From positions 22,999,001-23,063,000 of the forward strand of contig JALGPY010000003.1 of the NCBI GenBank assembly GCA_023055425.1: a stretch of 64,000 nucleotides of DNA, written 5' to 3'. This DNA comes from Linanthus parryae. Its lineage: Eukaryota > Streptophyta > Magnoliopsida > Ericales > Polemoniaceae. The position numbers and the translations under genes are program-made. Below the pieces are notes generated by a model. The model did no database searches and had not been told where the DNA came from. It saw only the letters and a program-made list of their open reading frames with translations. The stretch's first letter is position 1. Each line of letters begins with the position of its first letter. Positions 44,587-55,655 of the stretch are shown piece by piece.

Positions 44587-46069
44587 TCACTTTTTTCCAT
44601 TCTTCCCCGACGACTTTCGCGCCGACCTCCTCGTCTTCGCCCCGGATTCCAATGGAACAGCAGGAAAAGAAGGGAAATTGTACATCCTTTCAAACTCATG
44701 AACATTCTCATCAATAGACTTGAAGCTCAGTAACTCTTCAAACATCTTGGCCTTGTGGATGTTGTAGTCTGATCTAGCCATTTCATTGGCTATCCAGATT
44801 CTCAGATGCTTCCCTTGAATAGAGAAGTTCTTCTTTGGATTAGGAATAAGGTCCCTCAAGTGGGTCATGAAGAAGCATACAAAAGGGCCACAATCACACC
44901 TGAGAGATTAAAATAGAATGCAGTTGTGATGAATAAGATAGTGTGTTTAAGAAAATGGTGAGTGGAGTTAATGAATAAGTTTTTTACCCGTTTGGTTGTC
45001 GGGGAACGTCGTCATTCATGTACCACACACCCCACTTTGTGATGTCATCATGGTACTCTGGATAGGAGGATAGCACCTGGTGAATTTGATTAACTTTTCT
45101 AGCCACATCCCTCTCAACATACCCAAGTCCAGAAAGCGAGTCCAAGACGTATATTTCCTTGTCGACAAAGGAAATGACCATCATGAACCAGTGGGTTCGA
45201 TGTACATTCATGGGCAGGGCAATCTATTTCATTAACAATTCAACATAAAATAAGTTCAACAAAATATGAATGTATAAAGCAGATTGCATTGATAGAAATC
45301 GTAAATCTTACGTAGCCCATCTCGCTCCACGTTCCTCCGTATTTATCGGACACTTGGAAATATCGATTACCCTTCGTGGGCTGAACAAGAATTAAAATTA
45401 ATGGTGCTATTTTGTGGAAGAATTTTAAATTGAGTTTTTATCCAATGAAAAGGGAATGAACTTACGGCATAATGTGTTCCGAGGTACCAAATGCGAGGGA
45501 TTCCACCAAATTGTCGGCTTCTTTCTTTCAGATGAAGCAATTGCAAATATGCATCGATGACCTAATTGTTTAAAAAGTGAATAGAAAAGTGTTATGATGA
45601 TGATGGGAGAATGTCTTAAGAAACTACGTTAAATCAACAAAAAGAAATACTTACTTCGTTCTCAAACCATTTACCATCCATGAAGCGCCACGCGGCATAC
45701 CTCGTCACCTTCTCATAATCAGCAATGTTAATAACCAACTCACTGCAGATATAATAACAAATCAAACCATAAGTAAAAACAAAATTTGTGTCTTGTACAG
45801 CTTATTTAGGAAATTTGAATGTAAATAACACTTACTCTCGCAAGCTTAGGGGAATTTTGGGATCCCAAGGTTTTTTATCGAACTTAGGCTCATATTTGTG
45901 AGACAAAAAGAAGTTGATCCAGCAATCTTCCAGGCTAGGCATCTCTAGAAGACATGTCATTTCCTCAGGATTGCTTTGTTGCTTCTTAAGCGACACCCGA
46001 TTCGACCCCCTTATGATCCACCGCGCCTTTCCCCGGACAGACCCATCAATGTTTTTCCTTGGGTCCGCC
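44587..46069 (-). pseudogene. Ulp1-like (C48) cysteine protease gene, 5' end cut by Gypsy insertion
   Basis: Six exons on the minus strand: 46,069-45,836 (5' incomplete), 45,742-45,655, 45,561-45,466, 45,380-45,312, 45,223-44,988 and 44,899-44,587. They join in one frame of 345 codons including the stop. The catalytic triad is visible: His in VHRTHWFMMVI, Asp in IYVLDSLSG and Cys in RQPNGCDCGPFVC, with the oxyanion-side Gln in the last motif. C48 enzymes cleave SUMO-like modifiers. Genes of this form in plants are frequently carried by Mutator-like elements, so this may be transposon cargo rather than a host SUMO protease. The C-terminus is basic (TRRSARKSSGKNGKK). The Gypsy element begins at 46,070, leaving CCGCC as the presumed target duplication. 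The gene's start lies beyond the far end of that element, outside the window. Confidence 0.85.
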
Positions 46070-48172
46070 TGATGCGCAATTTAGCGTGCTATTCGCAAGT
46101 ATACGAATCAAGTAGTATAGAGTGTATTACGACTCAGATTATCGATCCCACAGGGACTTTGCAGGTTTTTCTAGTAATCAGTTTTAACGAACAGAGTGTA
46201 AAAAGGAGGAATATTTTGAGAGTTTGTAACTACGAACTAAGTACTGAACGTAAATAACTGAAACGTAAATATTTTTGTGGAAGTTTTCTGAATAATCTTA
46301 AGTTTGTAAAACTAGGGTTTGAGATACTAGGTCCCGGGATCCCCTAGGGTTCTTCAGATTTTCGTTCTTTGTTTGACATGAAAACACACAGCAGTCTCGT
46401 TATCCGTGCCACGTACCAATTGTGCAGTATCTTTTCTTTTCCTGCACGTTATCACGATCCTGCAGACTGTCGGATTCCTGTTAAGCTGCCTAAGTCTGCA
46501 GTCTCGTTCTAAGCCTGCTAGGGTTTCTAACCTGTCCTGATGGCCCGGGTCAGATTCTCTAACAGTTGGTCTCAACGATTTCAGGCTAGTCCTAACTCCC
46601 CTTCGCTAGTCGGCCCATCGGGGTAAGGTGCTAAATTATGTCTTTTCTTCCTAACCCTAACCGGACGTTTTCACCTACCGGCTCGGGTCTGTAGCAATTC
46701 TGGTTCGCGACTCCGATCATGCATAAACAACAAAATTCAAAGACATAATAACGAATAAAGCTGCTGATATTAAGATAGTACGATCATGAATTCATAGTCA
46801 AAACGTAGAACTAATCTCTGAAAACGAAACCCTAGGTTCACCGAGAACCTAGGTAAAAAGTTTAGCTACTGAAATTCATAACGTAAAATAACACAGTTTT
46901 TGAATGAGAGAGAAGAAAAGCAAACGGGTGTCTTGAATCTGGATTCACGTTTCCGTGCTCTCCGGGATGCTCCGACTCCTCCGGTTGTGCTGTCTTGTGT
47001 TCTGTTCTGTGTATTCTCAAAACGAGTCTGGACGAGTCTTTAAATAGTGCTGTTTCCCGAAAACGCTTGTGCTCGAAATTACGGAATCTGCCATCGGTCC
47101 ACCGTCTTTGACCAAAAGTCAAAACTGGCTGCGTATATACGCAGGGGTTGCGTATATACGCAACCAGGGCCCAACCAACATCCCCCACCACCCTCACTGC
47201 CTGCGTATATACGCAGGTGCTGCGTATATACGCAGGGCCTGCGTATATACGCAGGCCGTGGGGGTAGGTGGGGCCCACTTGGTCCTCTGGTGGGCCAGGT
47301 CTGGTCCCCTGGGTCCCACTCTTCTGCCTGACGCTCCCGTGTTCCCGTCTTGCGTTTTGACCCGAAACTTGTCAAAATTACCAAAATACCTCTGGGTCAA
47401 AACCGCTCCAAATTCTGTCCAATCCTGACTCTGGACATAGGAAAACTGCTGACTGAATTTGGGAGACAAAATCTGAACTTGACTTCGGAAACCCGGGCCC
47501 GGTGCCAAAATGACCAAAATACCCCTAGGCAAAAACTGTCCCGGAAATCGTCACGAACATGAAATAGTTGCTCCCGACTCCGGACACCGGAAACCGAGAC
47601 TCCTTACTCGGGCGTGGCCTGACTAGGACCCACACGTGACGGGAGTCGGTTTTTCGGCCGGACTCCGTTTCAGCATTATAACCTGTTTTCGGAAAGCCCT
47701 TGACATCTCCGTTCTTTTGCCCCCGGTTTCACTTCAAAATTCCAAGTCAAGCTCAAGATATCGTCAACCGAGCGCATCCCGGTGATTCTCGGTTTTGGCG
47801 TTTTCAGCTTCCTCGGTCGGTTTTCACTGCTCGTTTTTCCTCCAGCCTTTCCATTTTCCATTCCGCTCTCCCTTGTACCAGTCTCGGTCAAATCCTGTCC
47901 CGAGCATTTTCTGCACGTTTCCCGAGGCGATCCCGGTTCTGTCTCGGCACGCTTCCCAATGCACTTTCCGGACCTGTTCCTGTAAAAACATGAAAAAACC
48001 CGCGATCATATCCAATAAAAGTACGAAACATGCAGAAATTCACGAAAAGCAAATAAACGTCTCGTTCTAAATTCCGTGGCTTTCCGAGGGTGAATTCTGG
48101 CTAAAACGCGACTTTCCAGCACACATACACATCTTTTCAGGCTATAAAATAACCCCTATTTGGGCGTTATCA
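46070..48172 (-). repeat. Gypsy 3' LTR
   Basis: 2,103 bp, on the plus strand TGATGCGCAATTTAGC...GGGCGTTATCA. It matches 62,249-64,000 in its first 1,752 bp. It contains five GCGTATATACGC palindromes and a TATA-like box at 47,039-47,046 (TATTTAAA on the minus strand). Confidence 0.95.
47131..47252. promoter_or_regulatory. Five GCGTATATACGC palindromes in the Gypsy 3' LTR
   Basis: Copies start at 47,131, 47,150, 47,203, 47,222 and 47,241. Neighbours within each group are exactly 19 bases apart. The longer form CTGCGTATATACGCAG is palindromic over 16 bases in several copies. In the element's sense direction the block lies about 85-210 bp upstream of the TATA-like box. The sequence is directly visible; regulatory function is inferred. 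Confidence 0.75.
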
Positions 48173-48195
48173 AATACCCCCACACTAAACTTTGC
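48173..48195 (-). other. Gypsy polypurine tract
   Basis: On the minus strand the bases just before the 3' LTR read TTTAGTGTGGGGGTATT, a purine-rich priming tract next to TGATAACGCCC, the LTR start. Confidence 0.7.
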
Positions 48196-48855
48196 TCGTC
48201 CCGAGGAAACTCCAGCAATATACTACCAATGCATACTATCCCGAATCAATCCAGAGCGGTGTAACTGCACTTATTGGTTTTTTTAAAATAGTATGAATAT
48301 TATAAAAACAGTTTATATATATTTTTTTTTGGTGAGACTGGGCAATCTCTTCAACTCAAACTGAACATCATCAAGTTCTCATATTCCCCTAAATTTCAGA
48401 AACTGCGGTGATCGGAAGAACTCGCGGCCAGCCTAGGTTAGGAACAAGCACGAACACCACTTACTTCCGCTTTTGCACGCAAACCGAGCGTACCCCTAAC
48501 GCACACCTTCCGTGCTTTTACTCCGGGTGTAATGTAAATCTGCCGGCTTTGGGACGGTAGGATAAGTCATTTAGAAGCGATGTCCTAAACGTCACAGCAC
48601 ACTCACAAATACCCCAATCTCACACTCCCTCACCGAGATGATAGAAACTGACCCAAATCACCTAAGATTCTAGACACTCAATTTCCCCAGTCCCGGTGTA
48701 ACTGCCGTTCTCGCGGCCACAACTGTGAACGAATGTGAAACTGTGATAAAAATTGCCGGCCTGGCGTTTTGAAATAAAATCAATCAAGCACCCTGAATTT
48801 TCTGCCTTTGATACTTTTTTTTCTTCGTTTTTTTTTCGTTTTCGTTTTCGTTCTC

Positions 48856-48895
<40 letters not shown>

Positions 48896-50989
48896 GGGGC
48901 TACACAATAAACAATATAAACCAGGCCAACTCTATGATAAACCAAAAAACGTGGGGTGGCTGAAAAATACTGAAATAATCTGTAATGACCACCCCCACAC
49001 TAATTCCGAACCATGTAGTCAATCTGTAAAATATTCGCGCTTTTCCAACCGATCCTCCTCACTCCAAGGATGTCTAAATAGCACAGCGCGTCCTCCAGTA
49101 ACCCTGTCAACCCAAAGTCCCCCATGTCGTGCGGAAAATTTACGCACTACGGTCTCCCCCTGTGCTCACGGTGTAATGTCGTGAGTCACCGCCACACCGA
49201 AGTGTGCTGCCGTCACTATCTCACCCTTACACACCCTCAAATATAAAAATAAAGCTCATCCATTATCAAATATGACAATTCTGCTCTACCCCAGAAAATC
49301 CCCCTCAACTCAACTCCCTCGTGCCATGACGCGTAGGAAAGGTAAAAATACTAACAATGATGCGAGTATCAAAAAACGGCTTCCTAGGTCAAACGGTTAC
49401 CAAGAAAAGGGTATAATGGATCAACGGGGCTCACTAGTGGACCTAAGGCGCGAGACAGGACGTGAGGTCCCCTATGGCCTATCACTCCACCAAATGATGT
49501 GGTGACCGTGATGGCAGGTTGACGACTACCTGGTGACGGTGGTCTGGCAGCTAGTCGGATACATTGCTCGGGAGACAGCTACTTGCGTTTTCTGAAGTGT
49601 ATTGGCTCTATTAACTCCCCTAGACAGATTCTCGCAGCTCTTCCTCACTTAAGTTCGTCCACTTCGGGAAATTTTCTATCATTAAACTCTCTCCAGTTTT
49701 AAGCTAAATCCTTCACCCAGTCTCAAAATTTTCAATTTTCTTTTTTTTTTAATAATTTTTTTTTTTACAATTTTTTTTTTTTTTAATAAAACGTTATGCA
49801 GTTACAACGCCACCACCCCCACACTGGATGGTGCCATGCCCTCATGGTACTAATCATTAGGCATACCATCTGGATTGGATGAGCTGGCTTGCCTCATCGA
49901 ATGGGAACAACTGGTAGTATATGCAGAAAAATAAAGCGAGAGACAGAAATTGAACCTGTGCACCCGGAGTCAGTTCTTACAGGTGCGGAACTTTTCGCAG
50001 ATTCCGGTGGAGCAGGACCGTTGACCGGTCGCCAGAAAATTTCTCGACGGAAGTTGTCAACCCTCCTGGCTCTATGTGCGCTCTTCCAATGTGCAATCCC
50101 CGAGCACCATTGTGTTTGACAATGTGCTCCCATATGGTCGAGTATACTTCCGTACACCGGGGTCGATTGCTCGGTTCTGCAGAAAAACTGTTCCTGAAAA
50201 ATCCCCAACTCGTACGAGTCCCGTGACGGTCGAGTGTGCCAGAACACACCGGGGTCGATTCTTCAAGATTTTGAAAATCTGCCTTTCCTTCTACGAAATT
50301 TTCTGAATTCGCTTCAAACTCCACGGATCTGTGTATGGAGGTAGAGAGAGAAAAATGGGGCAAAAACGTGCTGCTGTCCGAAAAAAAATTTTTTTTTCTT
50401 CTTCTGCCTGCGTATATACGCAGTACTGCGTATATACGCAAACAGGGAGCAATTTTTTTTTTGTTTTTTTTTGTTTTTTTTGTTTTTTTGAAAAAAAAAT
50501 TCCGTATTTTCACTGCTGGCTGCGTATATACGCAACCCCTGCGTATATACGCAGTCAGCAACAAAAATAATTTTTTTTCATTTTTTTTTTTTTCAAAATC
50601 CTGAAATTTTCGCTGCTGACTGCGTATATACGCAGGTCTGCGTATATACGCAAGCAGCAGGTAAAAAAAAATATAATTTTTTTCAAAATTCTGAAATTTT
50701 ACTGCAGGCTGCGTATATACGCAACAGCTGCGTATATACGCAGGCAGCAGGTAATTTTTTTTCAAACATAATTTTTTTTTTCTCTCTACTCCTTTTTGTT
50801 CTCGTTTTCTGCTCTGCTGTATCTGCACATGCTCAATTCAAAGTCAATACCCACTCATCTTACCTCTCTCAAAATTCAAAACTGAAAATAAAACTGAAAT
50901 AATTTAAACTAACTTACTACGTTGGGTTGCCTCCCAACCAGCGCTTGTAATTTACGGTCGACGGCCCGACCCAGTTACCTCATGTTTGC
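48196..50989 (-). other. Gypsy 3' internal non-coding region
   Basis: No recognised protein domain. It includes poly(T) tracts (48,858-48,893, 49,740-49,790), a long mixed-composition stretch, and the palindrome-pair array at 50,400-50,760. Long untranslated 3' regions are normal for Athila-type elements. Confidence 0.6.
50400..50760. repeat. Four tandem units, each with a pair of GCGTATATACGC palindromes
   Basis: Palindromes start at 50,410/50,428, 50,522/50,541, 50,622/50,640 and 50,711/50,730, so each pair is 18-19 bases apart and pairs follow every 89-112 bases. Between pairs lies T- and A-rich sequence with repeated TTCTGAAATTTTACTGC-like text. In three units the flanks CTGCTGRCT and AGYCAGCA extend the symmetry, making each unit an inverted repeat of about 45-50 bp. 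Confidence 0.85.
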
Positions 50990-51451
50990 TCAAGGGACGT
51001 CATCGCCAGGCCTGACGTCCGCTTCCGGGCCGAGATATGGCTTGACCCGGTTTCCGCTCACTCTGCAAGTTGTGCTGTCATGCTGATTTTCCAATTCAAC
51101 TGCCTCCCATGAAAGTACCTCTTTGATGATAAACGGTCCTGACCACTGAGATCTCAATTTTCCCGGGAAAAACTGCTTCTGAGAATCGCAGAGACGTATT
51201 TTCTGACCTACTTGAAACTGCTTTGGCTGTGCTGAAGTTTGATGGCTCGGGAGCGGTCTAACCTCTCGGGTCGGTGGCTCCTTGAGTGACGGGACCAGGG
51301 CCAATTTCTGTCCACCTTTTTCGTCCAGCTGTAAAGTGGTCCGGTTTTCGGCTTGCATGGCCTGCTCCTCCTGGAATCTCTCCTCGTTCTCTCTGTCCAC
51401 TCTGTCAATCTCTGCCCATAGCTCATCCATCTCTTCGTTTTCCCAGCCTTC
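50990..51451 (-). pseudogene. Gypsy linker joined to integrase C-terminal tail (RT-RH-INT core deleted)
   Basis: It is in the same frame as the gag-protease frame above and separated from it by one TAA (51,454-51,452). It first encodes a linker ending SLKEPPTREVRPLPSH, the text that normally opens the Gypsy reverse transcriptase. It then passes directly to FQVGQKIRLCDSQKQFFPGK, WSGPFIIKEV and NRVKPYLG, the tail normally found after the integrase core. The YVDD region, RNase H and the integrase D-D-E core are all absent. The element therefore could not copy or integrate itself. Confidence 0.85.
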
Positions 51452-52598
51452 TTAGACTACCTCTACTGCGAAGATGTCTTCATGCTCGTAATAGTTCGGT
51501 AGTTGCAGATTTTTGAAAACATTGAACTTCACCTTGTCTTCATTGATCTGCATGGTCAGTTCTCCGCTCTTACAGTTTATCATGGCTTCTCCAGTGGCCA
51601 AAAACGGTCTGCCCAGAATGAGTGGTACGTCTCCTGCCTCCATGTCCAGAATTACGAAATCAGCCGGAAAAATCAGTTCTCCGACTTTCACCAGAATATC
51701 TTCAATAACTCCGTAAGCCTGCTTCACGGATCTGTCCGCCATTTGCAGCTTGATTCTGGTGGGCCTGAGTTCACCGATTTTCAAAGTTTTGAAAATCGAC
51801 AAAGGCATCAGATTGATACTGGCCCCTAGGTCACACAGAGCCTTTCCTGTGTAAGCATTACCTAGGGTCACCGAGATGACAAAACTGCCAGGGTCCTTCC
51901 TCTTCCTCGGTAGCCCATTCTTCACACAGTTGCTCACTTCTGCCGTCAGATTTATAGTCTCGAAATCGCTCATACGTTTCCGTCCGTACAAAATATCTTT
52001 GAGGAACTTGGCATAAGTGGGCATCTTAGCCAACGCCTCCGCAAAGGGTATGTTGATCTTCAGCTGTTTGAACATCTCGAGAAACCTGACGTAGTCCTTG
52101 CTGTCGTCCCTCTTTAGTGTTCGCAAGGGGTACGGCACCTCCTTGGAGACAGGTACCGTTTCTGCATCTGTCTCGTTCTGCGTTGCATCCTGCTCAACCG
52201 AGCCCTTCGGCTGGGGGCGGTCGACTGTGCTGTTATCCTGGCCCGACAAGTTGCGTTCTACTTCTTTCGAATTTTCTGCGCGTGCGTGGCTGGGATACGG
52301 TGGATCCTGCAGTGCCAATCCACTCCGAGTGGAGATAGCATTGATCTGAGCCCGTGGATTATTTACTGTATTCGAGGGTAGGTTTCCTGGCGGTCTTTCT
52401 GTTAGCTGTTGTGCTAACTGCCCCACTTGTACTTCCAAAGCGCGCAGTGACGTTTTGGTTGTCTGCATGTCGGCTGTCAGGGCGTCCATATGTGCAAACC
52501 GGGACTCCATGGTCTGAAACATGGACTCGATTTTCTTCATCTGAGCATCGTACTGTTGTGCAGATGGGCTCGACTGAGCCTGCGGTGTCGGTGCCACC
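51452..52598 (-). CDS. Gypsy gag C-terminal part and aspartic protease
   Basis: It continues the gag frame across the Copia-2 insertion: QVAPTPQAQSSPSAQQYDAQ, then a coiled-coil-like stretch (KIESMFQTMESRFAHM, LRALEVQVGQLAQQL), AQINAISTRSGLAL, YVRFLEMFKQLKINIPFAEA and the Athila-type protease site GKALCDLGASINLMPLSIF with VILGRPFLATGEAMI. It ends at a TAA at 51,454-51,452, after which the same frame carries on into the integrase tail. The open frame here exceeds 380 codons. The protease would cut the gag polyprotein. It is separated from its own N-terminus (61,043-62,111) by Copia-2. Confidence 0.88.
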
Positions 52599-54035
52599 TG
52601 TTGGAATAAATGCCCTAGAGGCAATCGTAGATTTAGTATGAACAATGTTTTGGCTAGAATATTCATTTATTATTTATGGCGATATTTAATATAATGAAGT
52701 CCTTAGATAAATTGTGTTATTTATCTTAAATATCCCTAGTCAATTATATTGATTAATAGGACAATCAAATATAGACTAGTATGTGGGTAGATTGATATGG
52801 AGATATCAAGTCTAACACATGGGTATGCATTAGGAGTAATGGCATACTGGATTGACCCACGACGAAAAGGATACATTAGATTATGTGAAGTCACAATCGC
52901 TTTTCGTAGTGCTAATATTATTGCAATCCTTAGACTTGAAGTCACTAAATACTCTAGTTGTGAAATATTGCGTTTTGATGTTATCAAACGTTACACCGTA
53001 ACTGGGTAATCATAAAGGTGGCTATCGGGCGTAATAGGAAGCAAGCTTAGAGATCGTAGTGATGTAGATAGGATTTGTCCCTCCCACATAATGGGAGTAA
53101 ATATCCACGGCCACTCGAGGGATGAGGCTTATTGAATGTCTGGCCAGACTCAGATAAATTAATATAGAGATATTAATGTTATCTGCAAGCATAAGCATAT
53201 TCCCAGGATCGAGGAACTATGGATTGGATATACGAGTGTGACTATTTATGTCTCGTGTCCAATCCGGATATGGAGACAAAGGGATAATGCAATATGACAT
53301 ATTGGGCACAAAGGTTTGTCGGGATCACTGACTATTTCTATTGGTTGGGTGGCATGGATGTGTTGCTAGACACCGCTCCATGTTAGTAATAGTTACTACC
53401 AACTATATAGAAACCTATGGGGTCACACGTCAAATAGAGTAGAGCTAGATTTGGGATTAATTAATATGGATTAATTGATAGAAGGACCATTGTGCAACAC
53501 CTTGCAAACTTAGTAGGACTAATTTGCAAGGAAGGGAATAGTTCTAGTCCTACTAGAACAAGAAAACTCTTTTTATGGAAACAACAAGGAGTTGTTGGAT
53601 TATATAAAGGAGGCTCTAGCTTCCTTCCCACACATGAGTTATTAGTCATAACACATAAAGAGTGGGAGAGAGCAAAAGAGAGAGCAAGACAAGAGCTAGG
53701 GCCGAAACCCTAGCCCCGTCCGCCCCCTTACCCGACGGCACAAAGGGAGGCCGCCCCTCCTTTGTTGCTTTAATGCTTTGTGCCTTTGATCTTCATCCCT
53801 CTTCCTCCAAGGTTCAAGCTAGCACTTGATTGAAGGAAGAATCTAGATCTCACCTCTAGACGTGGATCAACCGTAGAGACGAGGACATCATTCTTCGTGT
53901 GATCTCACAAATCAAAAGGTACACATCTTCTATGTCCTTAATCATGTTATGATGTCTCTTCCTGTGATCCTTGGTGGGCTTTGAGTAGGATTAATTTTTG
54001 TTATTCCGCTGCGTTACCTACGTCAAAACCCAACA
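52599..54035 (+). repeat. Copia-2 5' LTR
   Basis: 1,437 bp, TGTTGGAATAAATG...CAAAACCCAACA. A TATA-like TATATAAAGGAGG lies near 53,602 on the plus strand, consistent with the U3/R border. Confidence 0.95.
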
Positions 54036-54054
54036 GTGGTATCAGAGCCACATG
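54036..54054 (+). other. Copia-2 primer-binding site
   Basis: GTGGTATCAGAGCCACATG follows the LTR directly, the standard initiator tRNA-Met priming site of Copia elements. Confidence 0.9.
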
Positions 54055-55655
54055 TCGTAGAGCATAACATGATATTATGTGTTTACGATTTCAGTTCATT
54101 CACCGTATTATTGTTTATTACGCGAAAACTGAAAAATTGGCATAGTAGATGCAATATTGAATTTGATTCAATCAAACAAGACCCAATTTAACATTGGATG
54201 TTAGAATTGGTGAGTTTAATCACATAGGATGTGAATAATTGGGTTCTTAAAAAAAAAAAAAAAAAAAAAATTAAGGTTCATGGGCACATGATTGAAAAGG
54301 GGTTTTCAATTATGGAAACAAAATTATGGAATTAAATCCATATGGAAACAACCTTGCTTGGGCAACAAGGAAGGAGGAAGGGGACTAGGGCCGAAACCCT
54401 AGCCGCCCGCCCCTCCCTTGGGCGCCAAGCAAGGCCGCGGCCCCTAGGCGTGCGGCGGTCCTAGGGTTCGGGCCACTTGTTGGCTTGGACCCTTTGGACC
54501 GTTGTGAAACCCTAGTTACCCAATTTCATTAAAATTAAACAAGCGCGTTAAAAATTGGTTTTAACTGTATTATGTGCTTTATTGCATGGTGGATGGATAT
54601 GGCCTAGGATTGTGGATGTTTATTGTTTTGTGGTTTGGTTTACGGCCTGCGAGCTGATCAAATTAATGTAATAATTAATTTAGTTTTACGGCCTGCGAGT
54701 CGTTCTTTTTCTCCTCGACATGTGAGGCTTTTATTATTTATTTATTCTAGATGTTAGGCTAGAATTAGAAATATTTAGATGATAGCCAAGAACATGGAGA
54801 AGAAGATTGGAGAACCAAAGGAGCCAAAAGACATCCCTAGGCGCGCAGCTATGGTGGAGCACATGGAGATGAGCTCGGCACTTTAGGGCAATTAGATATT
54901 ATCATTGGCTTGATAATATCATTAGTCTAGAGGCCATATCCATGCCACGTTTTTTATTTTTGTGGATGTTTATTATTCATGCCTTGTTATTTATTTTGTG
55001 TGTATGGCGCTACAAGCAAAACGATAACAAGATAATAATAAACAAGGTTGGTCTTTTATTGTGGATAGCCCAATCCAAATAAGTAGACCATGTTGATAAA
55101 GATCAACCAAACGAATTAAAAGAAATCCCTCAATTAAATATTGCGTTTTGCCTTCTCTTGCCAAAACACCCTTCATGATCATGGACTATTAAAATTCGGG
55201 CTTGCCAAAGCAAGGCGATTTTAATTTTTCATGATGTGTTGCGGACGACGCAAGCTAGTAATGCGTGTATGTTGAAAACAAGAGGTTGGACGCAACTAGG
55301 CAAGAATCAATTGGATTGATGAGCTTAGAGGCATGACAATTAGGAGTTATCCAATTGGATAAAGAATAAAAGGAATTTATTCACCTAATTGGACCAAGAG
55401 TTGCATTGGATGCAATTGGAATGGTTCCTACCTAAATAACCAATTCTTGGGTGACTTGCCAAAGCAAGCTCAAGGAGAAGTGAAATAAGGATCTTGGACC
55501 CACTAGAAAATATAAAGATATTTTCCGCTTTAATAGTGAGGGCTATTAAACCGAGAAAAATAGTGGGAGCTATATTTGATGATCTAGCCATTATTAAATA
55601 TAGTTAAATTGTTCAAAATACTAAAATGCATATTTCTCGTTTTGTAGAATTCCAA
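54055..55655 (+). other. Copia-2 untranslated leader
   Basis: About 1.6 kb without a recognised gene. It contains an A-run at about 54,249-54,271, a GC-rich stretch (54,370-54,500) and repeated GTTTACGGCCTGCGAG text (54,637-54,705). Such leaders usually hold dimerisation and packaging signals, which I cannot locate. Confidence 0.55.

Noticed and set aside
47047..47532. Overlapping open frames in the Gypsy LTRs rich in AYIRR and CVYTQ peptides (also near 63,226-63,711 and 50,314-50,604)
   Set aside because: They arise because the palindrome GCGTATATACGC and its spacers are open in several frames on both strands. No start context, domain or conserved length supports translation.
48662..49184. 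Open frames with poly-Lys or poly-Phe on either strand
   Set aside because: They are produced by the T-run at 48,858-48,893 in the Gypsy non-coding region.
50400..50760. Regularly spaced palindromes resembling a CRISPR array
   Set aside because: The repeats are 12-16 bp with spacers of only 6-7 bp inside pairs, the genome is clearly plant, and there are no cas genes. They belong to a retrotransposon.
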